NCBI GenBank assembly: GCA_025358155.1
Contig: JANYKR010000100.1
Location: 1 to 32,812 of the forward strand
DNA length: 32,812 nucleotides
Reading direction: 5' to 3'
Source: Betaproteobacteria bacterium
GTDB taxonomy: Bacteria > Pseudomonadota > Gammaproteobacteria > Burkholderiales > Burkholderiaceae_C
Translations under genes and position numbers: made by a program
Shown here: positions 12,926 through 21,198 of the stretch, piece after piece
Position numbering within the stretch: the stretch's first letter is position 1
How the letters are laid out: each line of letters begins with the position of its first letter
The notes under the pieces: model-generated
The model's database searches: none
What the model saw: only the letters and a program-made list of their open reading frames with translations
What the model was told of the DNA's origin: nothing

Positions 12926-14056
12926 TCAGTTCAGCGCAACTTTCTTGCCGTCTTTGTAGACGTACAGCGTCATCGCCGGGTTCTTCAGCTCGCCGTCCGC
13001 CTCAAAGCCGACCTTGGTGGTCACGCCCTGGTAGTTGGTGTCGAACAGCTTGGCGATGTAGACCTTGGGGTCGGCCGAGCCGGCGCGCACCATCGCGTCC
13101 ACCAGCACATGCACCGCGTCGTAGACGTAGGGCGAGTAGACCTGGAACTGACCCGGATATTTGGCGTCGTAGCGCTTCTTCCAGGCGTCGCCGCCGGGCA
13201 TTTTCTCGAGCGAGGCGCCGCCTTCAGCGCAGACCACACCCGCCAGCGACTTGGCGTTGCCCGAGTTCTCGGCCAGCTTGGCGGTGCAGATGCCGTCACC
13301 GCCGAAAAACTTGAGGTTGGACAGGCCGAGCTGGTCCATCTGGCGCAGCATAGGACCGGCCTGCGGGTCCATGCCACCGAAGAACACTGCATCAGGCGTC
13401 TTGCTCTTGATGGCGGTCAGGATGGCCATGAAATCGGTGGCCTTGTCGTTGGTGAACTGCTCGTCCACCACCACCATGCCACGCGCCAGCGCGGTCTTCT
13501 TGAACACCTCGGCAACACCCTGGCCGTAGGCGGTGCGGTCGTCGATGATCGCGACACGCTTCAACTTGAGGTTGTTGGCGGCATGCAGCGCCAGGCCAGC
13601 GCCCAGTGCATTGTCATTGGCCAGCAGCCGGAAGGTCGTCTTGTAACCCTGCTGGGTCAGCTTGGGGTTGGTGGCCGACGGCGTGATGTGGGGGATGCCG
13701 CAGGTGTTGTAGACCGACGAGGCCGGGATCGTGGTGCCCGAGTTCAGATGGCCGACGATGCCGTTGACCTTGGCGTCGCACAGCTTCTGGGCGGCGGCGG
13801 TGCCTTGCTTGGGATCGGCGGCGTCGTCTTCAGCCACCAGTTCAAGCTTGACCTTCTTGCCGCCAATCGTCACGCCCTTGGCGTTGAGGTCTTCGATCGC
13901 CATGCGGGCGCCGTTTTCATTGTCCTTGCCGTAGTGGGCCTGGCCGCCGGACAGCGGCGCAACGTGGCCGATCTTGACGACCATGTCCTGCGCCATTGCG
14001 GTACCGGCCAGCAGGGTGGCGGCGGCGGCAACGATCACATTGAGTTTGATTTGCAT
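12926..14056 (-). CDS. Periplasmic substrate-binding protein of a branched-chain amino-acid-type ABC transporter (LivK/LivJ family)
   Basis: The 376-residue protein begins with a Sec signal peptide (basic n-region MQIK, hydrophobic core, AMA|QD cleavage after about residue 22). The mature part starts VVKIGHVAPLSGGQAHYGKDN, the usual type I periplasmic-binding (Peripla_BP_6) opening, followed by GARMAIEDLNAKG, the SGTTIPASSVYN ligand loop and ITPSATNP. Family members bind leucine/isoleucine/valine, other amino acids, amides or urea; the ligand cannot be told from sequence. A good GGAG lies 8 bases before the ATG. No livHMGF permease genes are adjacent, so this is an orphan binding protein or its partners are elsewhere. 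The 205 bases upstream hold its promoter region but no clear promoter was read. Confidence 0.92.
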   Translation of the reverse strand: MQIKLNVIVAAAATLLAGTAMAQDMVVKIGHVAPLSGGQAHYGKDNENGARMAIEDLNAKGVTIGGKKVKLELVAEDDAADPKQGTAAAQKLCDAKVNGIVGHLNSGTTIPASSVYNTCGIPHITPSATNPKLTQQGYKTTFRLLANDNALGAGLALHAANNLKLKRVAIIDDRTAYGQGVAEVFKKTALARGMVVVDEQFTNDKATDFMAILTAIKSKTPDAVFFGGMDPQAGPMLRQMDQLGLSNLKFFGGDGICTAKLAENSGNAKSLAGVVCAEGGASLEKMPGGDAWKKRYDAKYPGQFQVYSPYVYDAVHVLVDAMVRAGSADPKVYIAKLFDTNYQGVTTKVGFEADGELKNPAMTLYVYKDGKKVALN

Positions 14057-14261
14057 GCAAGTAGCTCCAAAGGAGGATGTTGAGTGAAACGTGATGGTTC
14101 AGCAGGGTTGTGCCAACGGGCAACACGATACACCCGTTGAAGCACTGTTTTGACCCGCAACGGCTTGGGGCTTGCCCTAGCTCACAAAGGCCTGACCGAG
14201 GTCAACCCGCAAGGTCTGTGCCGCGTTACGCCGCTTCGGCGCCGGCCGTCGCCGGGTGACA

Positions 14262-14741
14262 TCAGGCCGTGTGACTTGGCGGTTGGGCTGCCTGCGACAA
14301 GTTGCTGGGCGACAGGCCAGCAGCCACATGGGCGCGCCAGCGCTGGCGGCCACTGCCGAGTTCGTCCGGTGTGTCGGCCACGACCTCGATCACGCGCGCA
14401 AATCGCTCGACATCGGCCGCCATGCCCGGGCCGAGGTTGACCAGCACATCGGGCGCCGCCGCAGTTGCTGAAAACGGACCGGCGATGAATTCAGCCGGCT
14501 CGTCGACCAACCAGATCGGTGTGCGGGCCAACAGCGGCGTGACCGTCTGGCCCGCGCGCAAGCGCACATGCGGGATGAATTCGCCAGGCTCAAATTGCCA
14601 AAGCAAGGTATCGAGCCGCGCCAGCTGCTCGACCGAGCCCACCACCAGCACCCGGCTGCCGGCGCGCCAGGCCTTGCGTAGCAAACGGCAGCTGTAGCCG
14701 AACTTGTCGGCCACACCGCTGTGGAAGGCGACCGCGGTCAC
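14262..14741 (-). CDS. holC: DNA polymerase III chi subunit
   Basis: Chi pairs with psi in the clamp-loader complex and contacts single-strand-binding protein. The 159-residue product has the family's opening (VAFHSGVADKFGYSCRLLRK), the core RVLVVGSVEQLARLDTLLW, FEPGEFIPHVR, and the late segment LVNLGPGMAADVERFARVIEVV followed by a basic RQRW. The start is GTG at 14739-14741; no ATG fits better. It follows pepA by 25 bases on the same strand, the usual pepA-holC order in proteobacteria, so cotranscription is likely. The C-terminal tail, about 20 residues of Ser/Ala/Gln/Pro, is longer than typical and low-complexity. Confidence 0.9.
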   Translation of the reverse strand: MTAVAFHSGVADKFGYSCRLLRKAWRAGSRVLVVGSVEQLARLDTLLWQFEPGEFIPHVRLRAGQTVTPLLARTPIWLVDEPAEFIAGPFSATAAAPDVLVNLGPGMAADVERFARVIEVVADTPDELGSGRQRWRAHVAAGLSPSNLSQAAQPPSHTA

Positions 14742-14766
14742 AGCGGCAACGCAGGCTGGTCCGCCC

Positions 14767-16230
14767 TCACTTGGCCTGGGCCAGCACCCAATGTGTCAAA
14801 AGCCCCACTGGCCGACCGGTGGCGCCCTTGGCGGCGCCCGACTTCCACGCCGTGCCGGCGATGTCGAGGTGGGCCCAGCGCAGCTTGTCAGTGAAGCGCT
14901 TGAGGAACATCGCCGCCGTGATCGCACCGCCCGCCCGCCCGGCGATGTTGGCGACATCGGCGAAGTTGCTCTTGAGGCCTTCGTCGTACTCGTCGTCGGT
15001 AGGCATGCGCCAGCAGGTGTCGAGCGCAGCATCGCCCGCGGCTTGCAACTCGGCGGCCAGGCTGTCATCGGTCGAGAACAGGCCCGAGCGCACCCCGCCC
15101 AGCGCCACCACGCAGGCGCCGGTCAGCGTGGCGATGTCCACCACAGCAGCGGGCTTGAAGCGCTCGACGTAGGTCAGCGCATCGCACAGGATCAGCCGGC
15201 CCTCGGCATCGGTGTTGAGTACCTCGATGGTCTGGCCCGACAGGCTGGTGATGACGTCACCCGGTTTGAGCGCCCGTCCGCTGGGCATGTTCTCGCAGGC
15301 GGCAATCACGCCGATCAGGTTGAGCTTGGGCTTGAGCTCGGCCACCGCGCGCAACGTGCCTACCACGCTGGCCGCACCGCCCATGTCGAACTTCATCTCG
15401 TCCATCTCGCCACCGGGTTTGAGCGAAATGCCACCCGAGTCAAAAGTCACGCCCTTGCCCACCAGCACCAACGGCGGCTCGCTCTTGGCTGCGCCGTGGT
15501 AGTGCATCACGATGAAACGGGGCGGCTCGTCCGAGCCTTGGGACACGGCCAGAAAGCTGCCCATGCCCAGTGCCTCGATCTGCTTCTTGTCCAGCACCTC
15601 GATCTTGAGACCCTGCGCCTTGGCCATCTTGCGGGCCTCGTGCGCGAACAGTGTCGGCGTGCAGTGGTTGCCCGGCCGGTTCGCCAGCTCCCGGGCCAGG
15701 GCCACGCCGGCACCGATGGCAGCGCCACGCACCAGGCCCTCATCGGCGGCCTTGGCCTCGGCCTTGCTGGCCACCAGCAGGCTGAGCTTGTTGAGCACGG
15801 GCGCCGGCGATGCACTCGGCTTGGTGGTGTTGTAGAGGTAGACCACCTCGCTGGCCGCAGCGGCAATCGCCTCCGCCTCGGCCGCCCCCAGGCTGCCGCC
15901 GCCGAGCACTTGCACCGCCAGGTGCTTGACACCCAGGCCCTTGAGCAAGACCAACCCGGCTGCAGTCGCCGCCTTCAAAGCTTTGGTGCTGCCGTCGCGC
16001 ACGGCGGCCACGGCCACCCGGGGCGTCTTGACACCGGCGAGTTGCCGCAGGTAGGCCGACTTGCCAGGTTTGAGCGAAAAGTCGCCCTGGGCGATGGCCT
16101 CTGACAGGCCCTGGGCCAGCGGCTCGTCCAGACCCGCCGGCAGGCTGTCGCCCAGTACCAGCAGCAGCAGGGCATCGGCGCTGGTTCGGCTTGCAGCGCC
16201 AGACACGGTCAGTTGGGTACGGAAGTCCAT
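14767..16230 (-). CDS. pepA: Leucyl aminopeptidase (M17, cytosol aminopeptidase)
   Basis: PepA removes N-terminal residues from peptides using two metal ions and can also act as a DNA-binding protein in enterics. The 487 residues split into an N-terminal alpha/beta domain (about 1-165) and a catalytic domain. The latter shows VGKGVTFDSGGISLKP, with metal-binding Lys and Asp, EMKFDMGGAASV, and the family signature NTDAEGR at residues 339-345 with Asp341 and Glu343 as metal ligands and Arg345 in catalysis. Near the end it reads WAHLDIAGTAW and GATGRPVGLL. An AGGG sits 7 bases before the ATG. It is divergent from lptF with only 27 bases between start codons; a sigma-70-like promoter for pepA lies inside the lptF 5' end. 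Confidence 0.97.
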   Translation of the reverse strand: MDFRTQLTVSGAASRTSADALLLLVLGDSLPAGLDEPLAQGLSEAIAQGDFSLKPGKSAYLRQLAGVKTPRVAVAAVRDGSTKALKAATAAGLVLLKGLGVKHLAVQVLGGGSLGAAEAEAIAAAASEVVYLYNTTKPSASPAPVLNKLSLLVASKAEAKAADEGLVRGAAIGAGVALARELANRPGNHCTPTLFAHEARKMAKAQGLKIEVLDKKQIEALGMGSFLAVSQGSDEPPRFIVMHYHGAAKSEPPLVLVGKGVTFDSGGISLKPGGEMDEMKFDMGGAASVVGTLRAVAELKPKLNLIGVIAACENMPSGRALKPGDVITSLSGQTIEVLNTDAEGRLILCDALTYVERFKPAAVVDIATLTGACVVALGGVRSGLFSTDDSLAAELQAAGDAALDTCWRMPTDDEYDEGLKSNFADVANIAGRAGGAITAAMFLKRFTDKLRWAHLDIAGTAWKSGAAKGATGRPVGLLTHWVLAQAK

Positions 16231-16244
16231 AATTCGCCCTGGTA

Positions 16245-16273
16245 ATTAGAGCCAATAATGTTATTCGATTCAA
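16245..16273 (-). promoter_or_regulatory. Predicted sigma-70 promoter of pepA-holC
   Basis: On the minus strand TTGAAT (plus 16268-16273) is followed after exactly 17 bases by TCTAAT (plus 16245-16250), one mismatch from TATAAT and two from TTGACA. Initiation would fall just ahead of the AGGG and ATG of pepA, giving a leader of about 10 bases. It overlaps the first codons of divergent lptF, so the two genes may interfere with each other. Confidence 0.55.
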
Positions 16274-17349
16274 CTGTGCGCCGTGAACTGGGCCGAAGCT
16301 TTGGCGCCACCTTGGTGGTGATCCTGACCATCGTCATCACGATGATGCTGATCCGCACCCTGGGCATGGCCGCCGGCGGCGAGGTGGCACCTGAGGACGT
16401 GGTGCTGCTGCTGGGTTACACCGCGCTAGGCTATCTGCCGATGATGCTGGGCCTGAGCCTGTTTGTCTCGGTGGTGGTCACGCTGGGCCGGATGTACCGC
16501 GACAGCGAAATGGTGGTCTGGTTTGCCAGCGGCCTGAGCCTGGGGCGTTTTGTGCGGCCGGTGTTTCAGATGGCCTGGCCGGTGCTGGCCGTCTCGGCCG
16601 GTCTGCTGCTGTTTGTCTGGCCCTGGGGCAACCGCAGCAGCGTGGAGTTGCGCAGCCGCTACGAGCAGCGCAGCGACCTGTCCCGGGTGGCGCCGGGCGT
16701 GTTCCAGACCTCGCGTGATGGCACGCGGGTATTTTTTGTCGACCGCGCGAGCCAGGAAAACGTCGAGGGTCACCATGTTTTTGTGCTGACCCGCAAGCCG
16801 CCGGTCGAGTCGGTGGTCTCGGCCCGCAGCGGCCAGCTCGTCACCGAGGGCGATGACCGGGTGCTGCGGCTGGAGCACGGCCAGCGCAACGAGGCCGATG
16901 CCCTGAGCGGCGTTCGCACGCTGGCCAGCTTTGAGAGCTACCAGGTGCTGCTGGGTGAGACCGCCGCACGCAGCGCTCGGGACGCGCCCGCCAAGACCCT
17001 GGGCACGCTGGACTTGATGCGGGCCATCACGCCGCGCCACCAGGCCGAACTGGCCTGGCGTTTTGGCATGCTGATTGCCGCCGCCAACCTGCTGCTGCTG
17101 GGTGTGGGCCTGGCAGCCACCCAGCCGCGCCGGGCAAGCAACTGGAACCTGTTGCTGGCGCTGCTGACTTTTGTGGCCTATTTCAACCTCGTCAACCTGT
17201 CGCAGGCCTGGATCGCCGTTGGCCGCTACCAGGCCGGTCCGTTGATGAGCCTGATCCACGGCGGTGCCTGTCTGCTGGGCATCGCCCTGATCTGGTGGCG
17301 CGACCACGGCGTGGTCTGGCGGCCCCTGCGCCGCCGGAGCGGCGCATGA
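16258..17349 (+). CDS. lptF: Lipopolysaccharide export permease LptF
   Basis: LptF forms with LptG and the LptB ATPase the inner-membrane complex that extracts lipopolysaccharide toward the outer membrane. The 363 residues start MLFDSTVRRELGRSF and contain three N-terminal membrane segments (about 14-36, 44-72, 102-122), a periplasmic beta-jellyroll region (about 125-255), and three C-terminal segments, the family's fold. LDLMRAITPRHQAELAWRFG before the second membrane bundle is typical of the YjgP/YjgQ family. The start lies 27 bases from divergent pepA, as is usual for pepA/lptF neighbours. lptG follows after 25 bases. The order and membrane topology support LptF over LptG. Confidence 0.94.
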   Translation: MLFDSTVRRELGRSFGATLVVILTIVITMMLIRTLGMAAGGEVAPEDVVLLLGYTALGYLPMMLGLSLFVSVVVTLGRMYRDSEMVVWFASGLSLGRFVRPVFQMAWPVLAVSAGLLLFVWPWGNRSSVELRSRYEQRSDLSRVAPGVFQTSRDGTRVFFVDRASQENVEGHHVFVLTRKPPVESVVSARSGQLVTEGDDRVLRLEHGQRNEADALSGVRTLASFESYQVLLGETAARSARDAPAKTLGTLDLMRAITPRHQAELAWRFGMLIAAANLLLLGVGLAATQPRRASNWNLLLALLTFVAYFNLVNLSQAWIAVGRYQAGPLMSLIHGGACLLGIALIWWRDHGVVWRPLRRRSGA

Positions 17350-17374
17350 CAGGTGCGAGCCGCCGGAGCCCTGC

Positions 17375-18505
17375 ATGAAAACCGTGCGTCGCCTGCTCTA
17401 CCGCGACATCGTCTGGTCGGTGGTGTTTGTCGCCGTTGCATTCTTGAGCCTGTTTTATTTCATCGACTTTGTCGATGAGCTCGACAGCGTCGGCCGCAAC
17501 GGCTACTCCCTGGGCCGGGCGGTGCTGCGCGGACTGCTGATGGTGCCCGGCCATTTTTATGAACTGTTCCCGATCGCGGTGCTGATCGGCACGATCTACG
17601 CGATGGCACGGCTGGCGCAGTCATCCGAGTTCACCATCCTGCGCACTGCCGGTCTGGGACCGGGTCGGGCGCTCTACCTGCTGGCGCTGCCCGGTTTGGC
17701 GTTTGCGCTGATCACCTTCTGTGTGGGCGACTATGTGGCGCCCTACGCCGAACGCCAGGCAGTGGCACTCAAGGCCGGCGCAAACGGCGGGCTGTCATTT
17801 GGCAGTGGCGGTGCCTGGCTGAAGGACCGCCGCGCCGCAAGCGGCGGCGATGCGCCGGGCCAGGAGCGCAGCATCTCGGTCAACGTCAGCCGCGCCACCG
17901 GCAGCGGGCAGTTGCAAGGCATCCGGATTTTCGAGTTCGACAGCGACGGCAGGCTGCGCACCCGCATCGAGGCCGAGTCGGGCCGAGTGCAAAGGACAGG
18001 CCACTGGGACTTGAGCCAGGTGGCACGCACCGATTGGCCCACGCCCGAAGGCGCAGCCCGGGGCGAGCCGCTGCGCTTGCAGTCGCTGCCGGAGCTGGCC
18101 TGGGTCACCTCGCTCAATGCCGGCGTGGTGGCTTCGGCCCTGCTGCCGGTGCAAACGATGTCCACGCTCGACCTGTGGCGCTACACCAGCCACCTGGCCG
18201 ACCAGGACCAGTCGGTGCAGCGCCATGAAATCGCGTTCTGGAAGAAAGCGCTGTACCCGCTGGCCTGTGTGGTGATGGTGGCCCTGGCCCTGCCGTTTGC
18301 CTACCTGCACGCCCGTGCCGGCGGCGTCAGCTACAAGGTGTTTGGCGGCATCATGCTGGGCATCAGCTTTGTGCTGCTCAACAACGCCAGCGGACACCTG
18401 GGCCTGCTGCGCCACTGGACGCCCTGGATCGCTGCCGCCGCACCCAGCGGTGTTTACCTGCTGATTTCGCTGGGCGCCTTTGCCTGGCTGGTTCGATACC
18501 GATAG
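17375..18505 (+). CDS. lptG: Lipopolysaccharide export permease LptG
   Basis: Second permease of the LptB2FG exporter, 376 residues. It begins MKTVRRLLYRDIVWSVVFVA with the first membrane segment directly after the short basic N-terminus, then FIDFVDELDSVG, a pattern typical of LptG. Further membrane segments lie at about 55-80 and 98-120, followed by a periplasmic domain (about 125-275) and three C-terminal segments after the conserved TMSTLDLWRYTSHLADQDQS and HEIAFWKKALYPLACVVM. A GGAG sits 6 bases before the ATG. It is coupled to lptF (25-base gap) and followed by cbiX 24 bases later. The periplasmic domain carries a small Gly/Ser/Arg-rich insertion near residues 140-165. Confidence 0.94.
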   Translation: MKTVRRLLYRDIVWSVVFVAVAFLSLFYFIDFVDELDSVGRNGYSLGRAVLRGLLMVPGHFYELFPIAVLIGTIYAMARLAQSSEFTILRTAGLGPGRALYLLALPGLAFALITFCVGDYVAPYAERQAVALKAGANGGLSFGSGGAWLKDRRAASGGDAPGQERSISVNVSRATGSGQLQGIRIFEFDSDGRLRTRIEAESGRVQRTGHWDLSQVARTDWPTPEGAARGEPLRLQSLPELAWVTSLNAGVVASALLPVQTMSTLDLWRYTSHLADQDQSVQRHEIAFWKKALYPLACVVMVALALPFAYLHARAGGVSYKVFGGIMLGISFVLLNNASGHLGLLRHWTPWIAAAAPSGVYLLISLGAFAWLVRYR

Positions 18506-18529
18506 CCAAAGCCTCCCCTGCCCCTGCCC

Positions 18530-18970
18530 ATGCCCGTCCTGCCCATGACCGATCACACCCCCTCCGCCCCGATAGCCGGCGACGCCACCACCGGACTGCT
18601 GCTGTTTGCGCACGGCGCCCGCGACCCGCAATGGGCGCAACCGTTTCAGGCAGTGGCAGCGCGCTGCTCCCAGGCGCTGGGCCCGCAGCGCGTGGCGCTG
18701 GCGTTTCTGGAGTTCATGACGCCCGACCTGGTCAGCGCAGGCCAGCAACTGGTGGCCGGTGGCTGCAAGCGGGTTGATGTGGTGCCCTTGTTCCTGGGCG
18801 CCGGCGGCCATGTGCGCAAGGACATCCCGGTGCTGATGGCGCGCCTGCAAGCCGAACACCCGGCGGTGGTGTTCGCGCTGCGCCCGGCCATCGGCGAGGC
18901 CGACCTGGTGATCAACGCGATGGCCGCCGTGGCGCTGGCGCCCGCCGGCGCAGAAGTGCCGGTCCGATGA
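18530..18970 (+). CDS. cbiX: Sirohydrochlorin chelatase, short CbiX type
   Basis: CbiX-type chelatases insert Co or Fe into sirohydrochlorin for cobalamin or siroheme. The 146-residue product is the single-domain short form. Putative metal-ligand histidines are His28 in LFAHGARDPQW and His94 in PLFLGAGGHVRKD, both in their conserved contexts. A second ATG at 18545 could be the true start, because the first 15-20 residues are not conserved in character and neither has a clear ribosome site. It is followed 52 bases later by a CysB-family regulator gene on the same strand. With that neighbour, siroheme for assimilatory sulfite reductase is the more likely product than cobalamin; this is inference. 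Confidence 0.85.
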   Translation: MPVLPMTDHTPSAPIAGDATTGLLLFAHGARDPQWAQPFQAVAARCSQALGPQRVALAFLEFMTPDLVSAGQQLVAGGCKRVDVVPLFLGAGGHVRKDIPVLMARLQAEHPAVVFALRPAIGEADLVINAMAAVALAPAGAEVPVR

Positions 18971-19022
18971 AGCCGTTGCCATGTGGCCGTTGCCATAAGG
19001 CCGAAACCATGAAACAACCGCG

Positions 19023-19979
19023 ATGAACCTGCACCAGTTCCGTTTTGTGCAAGAGGCCGTGCGCCGCGACCTGAACCTGACCGAAACGGCCAAGGCGCTG
19101 CACACCTCGCAGCCCGGCATCAGCAAGGCCATCCTGGAGCTTGAAGAAGAGCTGGGGGTGGACATCTTTGCCCGCCACGGCAAGCGCCTGCGCCGTATCA
19201 CCGAGCCGGGCCGGCTGGTGCTGCAGTCGGTCGAGATCATCATGCGCGAGGTGGCCAATCTCAAGCGCATCGGCGACGAATTCTCCAAGCAGGACGCCGG
19301 CACACTGTCCATCGCCACCACCCATTCGCAGGCCCGCTACGTGCTGCCCGAACCGGTGTCCAAGCTGCGGCAGCGGTTCCCCAAGGTGCAGGTGGTGCTG
19401 CACCAAGGCACGCCCGGTGATGTGGCGCGCATGCTGCTGGACGATGTGGCCGAGATCGGGCTGGCGACCGAGTCGCTGGTCGATGTGGACGGCCTGGTCA
19501 GCCTGCCCTGCTACGAGTGGCAGCATGTGCTGGTGGTGCCGACGCGCCATCCGCTGGCCTCGGTCGAGCGACCGACGCTGGAGCAGGTGGCCGCCGAGCC
19601 GCTGATCACCTACCACCCGACCTTCAGCGGCCGCTCAAGGATCGACGCCGCCTTTGCCAAGGCCAGGCTCAAACCCAACATTGCGCTTGAAGCCATCGAT
19701 GCCGACGTCATCAAGACCTACGTGCGCCTGGGCATGGGCGTGGGCCTGGTGGCCGAAATGGCGGTGCGTGATGATCCGCCCGGTGGCGACCTGGCCTGGC
19801 GGCCGGTGGGCCATTTGTTTGGCCCCAACACCTCGCGGGTGGCGTTCAAACGCAGCGCCTACCTGCGGCATTTTGTGTTTGCCTTTGCCGAGTTGCTGAG
19901 CGAGCGGTTGACCCGTGCGCTGATCGAGCGCGCGATGTCCGAGCGTCCCGGCAGCACCCCCACCCTGTACGAGCTTTGA
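19023..19979 (+). CDS. CysB-family LysR-type transcriptional regulator
   Basis: The 318-residue protein opens MNLHQFRFVQEAVRRDLNLT with a winged helix-turn-helix (TETAKALHTSQPGISKAILE, about 20-39) and continues LEEELGVDIFARHGKRL. The helix-turn-helix is that of CysB/Cbl rather than of general LysR proteins (TSQPGISK, FARHGKRL). The effector domain has IATTHSQARYVLP, where CysB holds its sulfate/acetylserine-site threonines, and VQVVLHQGTPGDVARML. Length matches CysB (324). It probably activates sulfur-assimilation or sulfonate-use genes. The upstream 52 bases are short and A/G-poor; the start could be leaderless-like or read from the cbiX message. Confidence 0.9.
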   Translation: MNLHQFRFVQEAVRRDLNLTETAKALHTSQPGISKAILELEEELGVDIFARHGKRLRRITEPGRLVLQSVEIIMREVANLKRIGDEFSKQDAGTLSIATTHSQARYVLPEPVSKLRQRFPKVQVVLHQGTPGDVARMLLDDVAEIGLATESLVDVDGLVSLPCYEWQHVLVVPTRHPLASVERPTLEQVAAEPLITYHPTFSGRSRIDAAFAKARLKPNIALEAIDADVIKTYVRLGMGVGLVAEMAVRDDPPGGDLAWRPVGHLFGPNTSRVAFKRSAYLRHFVFAFAELLSERLTRALIERAMSERPGSTPTLYEL

Positions 19980-19987
19980 CGCACGCC

Positions 19988-21148
19988 ATGACCACCTTCC
20001 GAACTCCCCTGCCGCCCAGCCGCCTGCCCAAGGTCGGCACCACCATCTTCACCGTGATGTCGGCGCTGGCGGCTGAACGGGCTGCAGTCAACCTGGGCCA
20101 GGGATTTCCGGACTTTGAGGGTGATCCGGCCCTGGTCGATGCGGTGGCCCGGGCGATGCGCGAGGGCCACAACCAGTACCCACCCATGACCGGCGTGCCT
20201 GCGCTGCGCCAAGCGGTGGCGGCCAAGATCGAGTCGCTGTACGGCAAGCGCTACGACCCGGCCACCGAGATCACCATCACCGCCGGTGCCACCCAGGCCA
20301 TCATCACCGCCGTGCTGGCCGTGGTGGGCCCGGGCGACGAGGTGATCGTGCTTGAGCCCAACTACGACAGCTATGTACCCAACATCGAGTTGGCCGGGGG
20401 CACGGTGCTGCGGGTGGCCTTGCTGCCCGAGACCTTCCGTCCCGACTTTGATGCCATCGCTGCGGCCATCAGCCCAAGGACCCGGGCGATCATCGTCAAC
20501 ACGCCGCACAACCCGAGCGCCACGATCTGGCGCACCGCCGACCTGGACCGGCTGGCCGAAATCCTGCGCCCAACTGACGCCCTGCTGATCGCCGACGAGG
20601 TCTACGAGCACATGGTCTACGACGGTGAGCACCATGCCAGCGCCTCGGCGCACCCTGAACTGGCGGCCCGTGCGTTTGTGATCTCCAGCTTCGGCAAGAC
20701 CTTTCACGTCACCGGCTGGAAGATCGGCACCGTCGCCGCCCCGGCGGCCTTGACCGCCGAGTTCCGCAAGGTGCACCAGTTCAACGTCTTCACCGTCAAC
20801 ACACCGATGCAGCACGGACTGGCGCGCTACCTTGCCGATCCTGCGCCCTACCTCGACCTGCCGGCGTTTTACCAGCGCAAGCGTGACCTGTTCCGGGCCG
20901 GGCTGGCCGCCACCCGTTTGCGCCTGCTGCCCAGCGAGGGCAGCTACTTCCAGGTGGTGGACTACAGCGCCATCAGTAACCTGGGCGAAGCAGACTTCTG
21001 CCGCTGGCTGACGACCGAGGTCGGTGTGGCGGCCATCCCCTTGTCGGCGTTTTATGACGACGGCCGCAACCAGGGTCTGGCGCGCTTTTGCTACGCCAAG
21101 CGAGACGACACCCTGGCCACGGCCCTGGGGCGGCTGGCGCGCTTGTAG
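19988..21148 (+). CDS. Pyridoxal-phosphate aminotransferase, YbdL-type (methionine aminotransferase)
   Basis: The 386-residue fold-type I class I aminotransferase starts MTTFRTPLPPSRLPKVGTTI. The frame extends to a TTG at 19976 inside the upstream stop, but the ATG at 19988 gives the better start. It shows NLGQGFPDFEGDPALVDAV, YPPMTGVPALR, NTPHNPSAT, the ADEVYEHMVYDG helix, and SSFGKTFHVTGWKIG with the Schiff-base lysine at residue 237; FCYAKRDDTL closes the protein. These features fit YbdL/kynurenine-aminotransferase-like enzymes that prefer methionine and aromatic amino acids. It starts 8 bases after the CysB-type regulator stop, so the two are likely cotranscribed and may serve sulfur metabolism together. 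Exact substrate is uncertain. Confidence 0.9.
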   Translation: MTTFRTPLPPSRLPKVGTTIFTVMSALAAERAAVNLGQGFPDFEGDPALVDAVARAMREGHNQYPPMTGVPALRQAVAAKIESLYGKRYDPATEITITAGATQAIITAVLAVVGPGDEVIVLEPNYDSYVPNIELAGGTVLRVALLPETFRPDFDAIAAAISPRTRAIIVNTPHNPSATIWRTADLDRLAEILRPTDALLIADEVYEHMVYDGEHHASASAHPELAARAFVISSFGKTFHVTGWKIGTVAAPAALTAEFRKVHQFNVFTVNTPMQHGLARYLADPAPYLDLPAFYQRKRDLFRAGLAATRLRLLPSEGSYFQVVDYSAISNLGEADFCRWLTTEVGVAAIPLSAFYDDGRNQGLARFCYAKRDDTLATALGRLARL

Positions 21149-21198
21149 GCCGCTGGCAGCGCCACACGACAACCAGGTGAGCTGTCGCCCTGCTTGCC

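Noticed and set aside
12866-14083. A 405-codon plus-strand frame opposite the binding-protein gene
   Set aside because: It starts inside the terminator and mirrors a clear periplasmic binding protein with signal peptide and ribosome site on the other strand.
14115-14140. A sigma-54-like TGGCAC...TGCT upstream of the binding-protein gene
   Set aside because: The GG-to-GC spacing is one base short of the invariant spacing, which normally abolishes sigma-54 promoters.
14177-14205. TTGACC on the minus strand upstream of the binding-protein gene, with a TGACCGAGGTCA palindrome, as a promoter or operator
   Set aside because: The -10 position 17 bases on reads AGCTAG, a poor match; the palindrome is short and unsupported by repeats.
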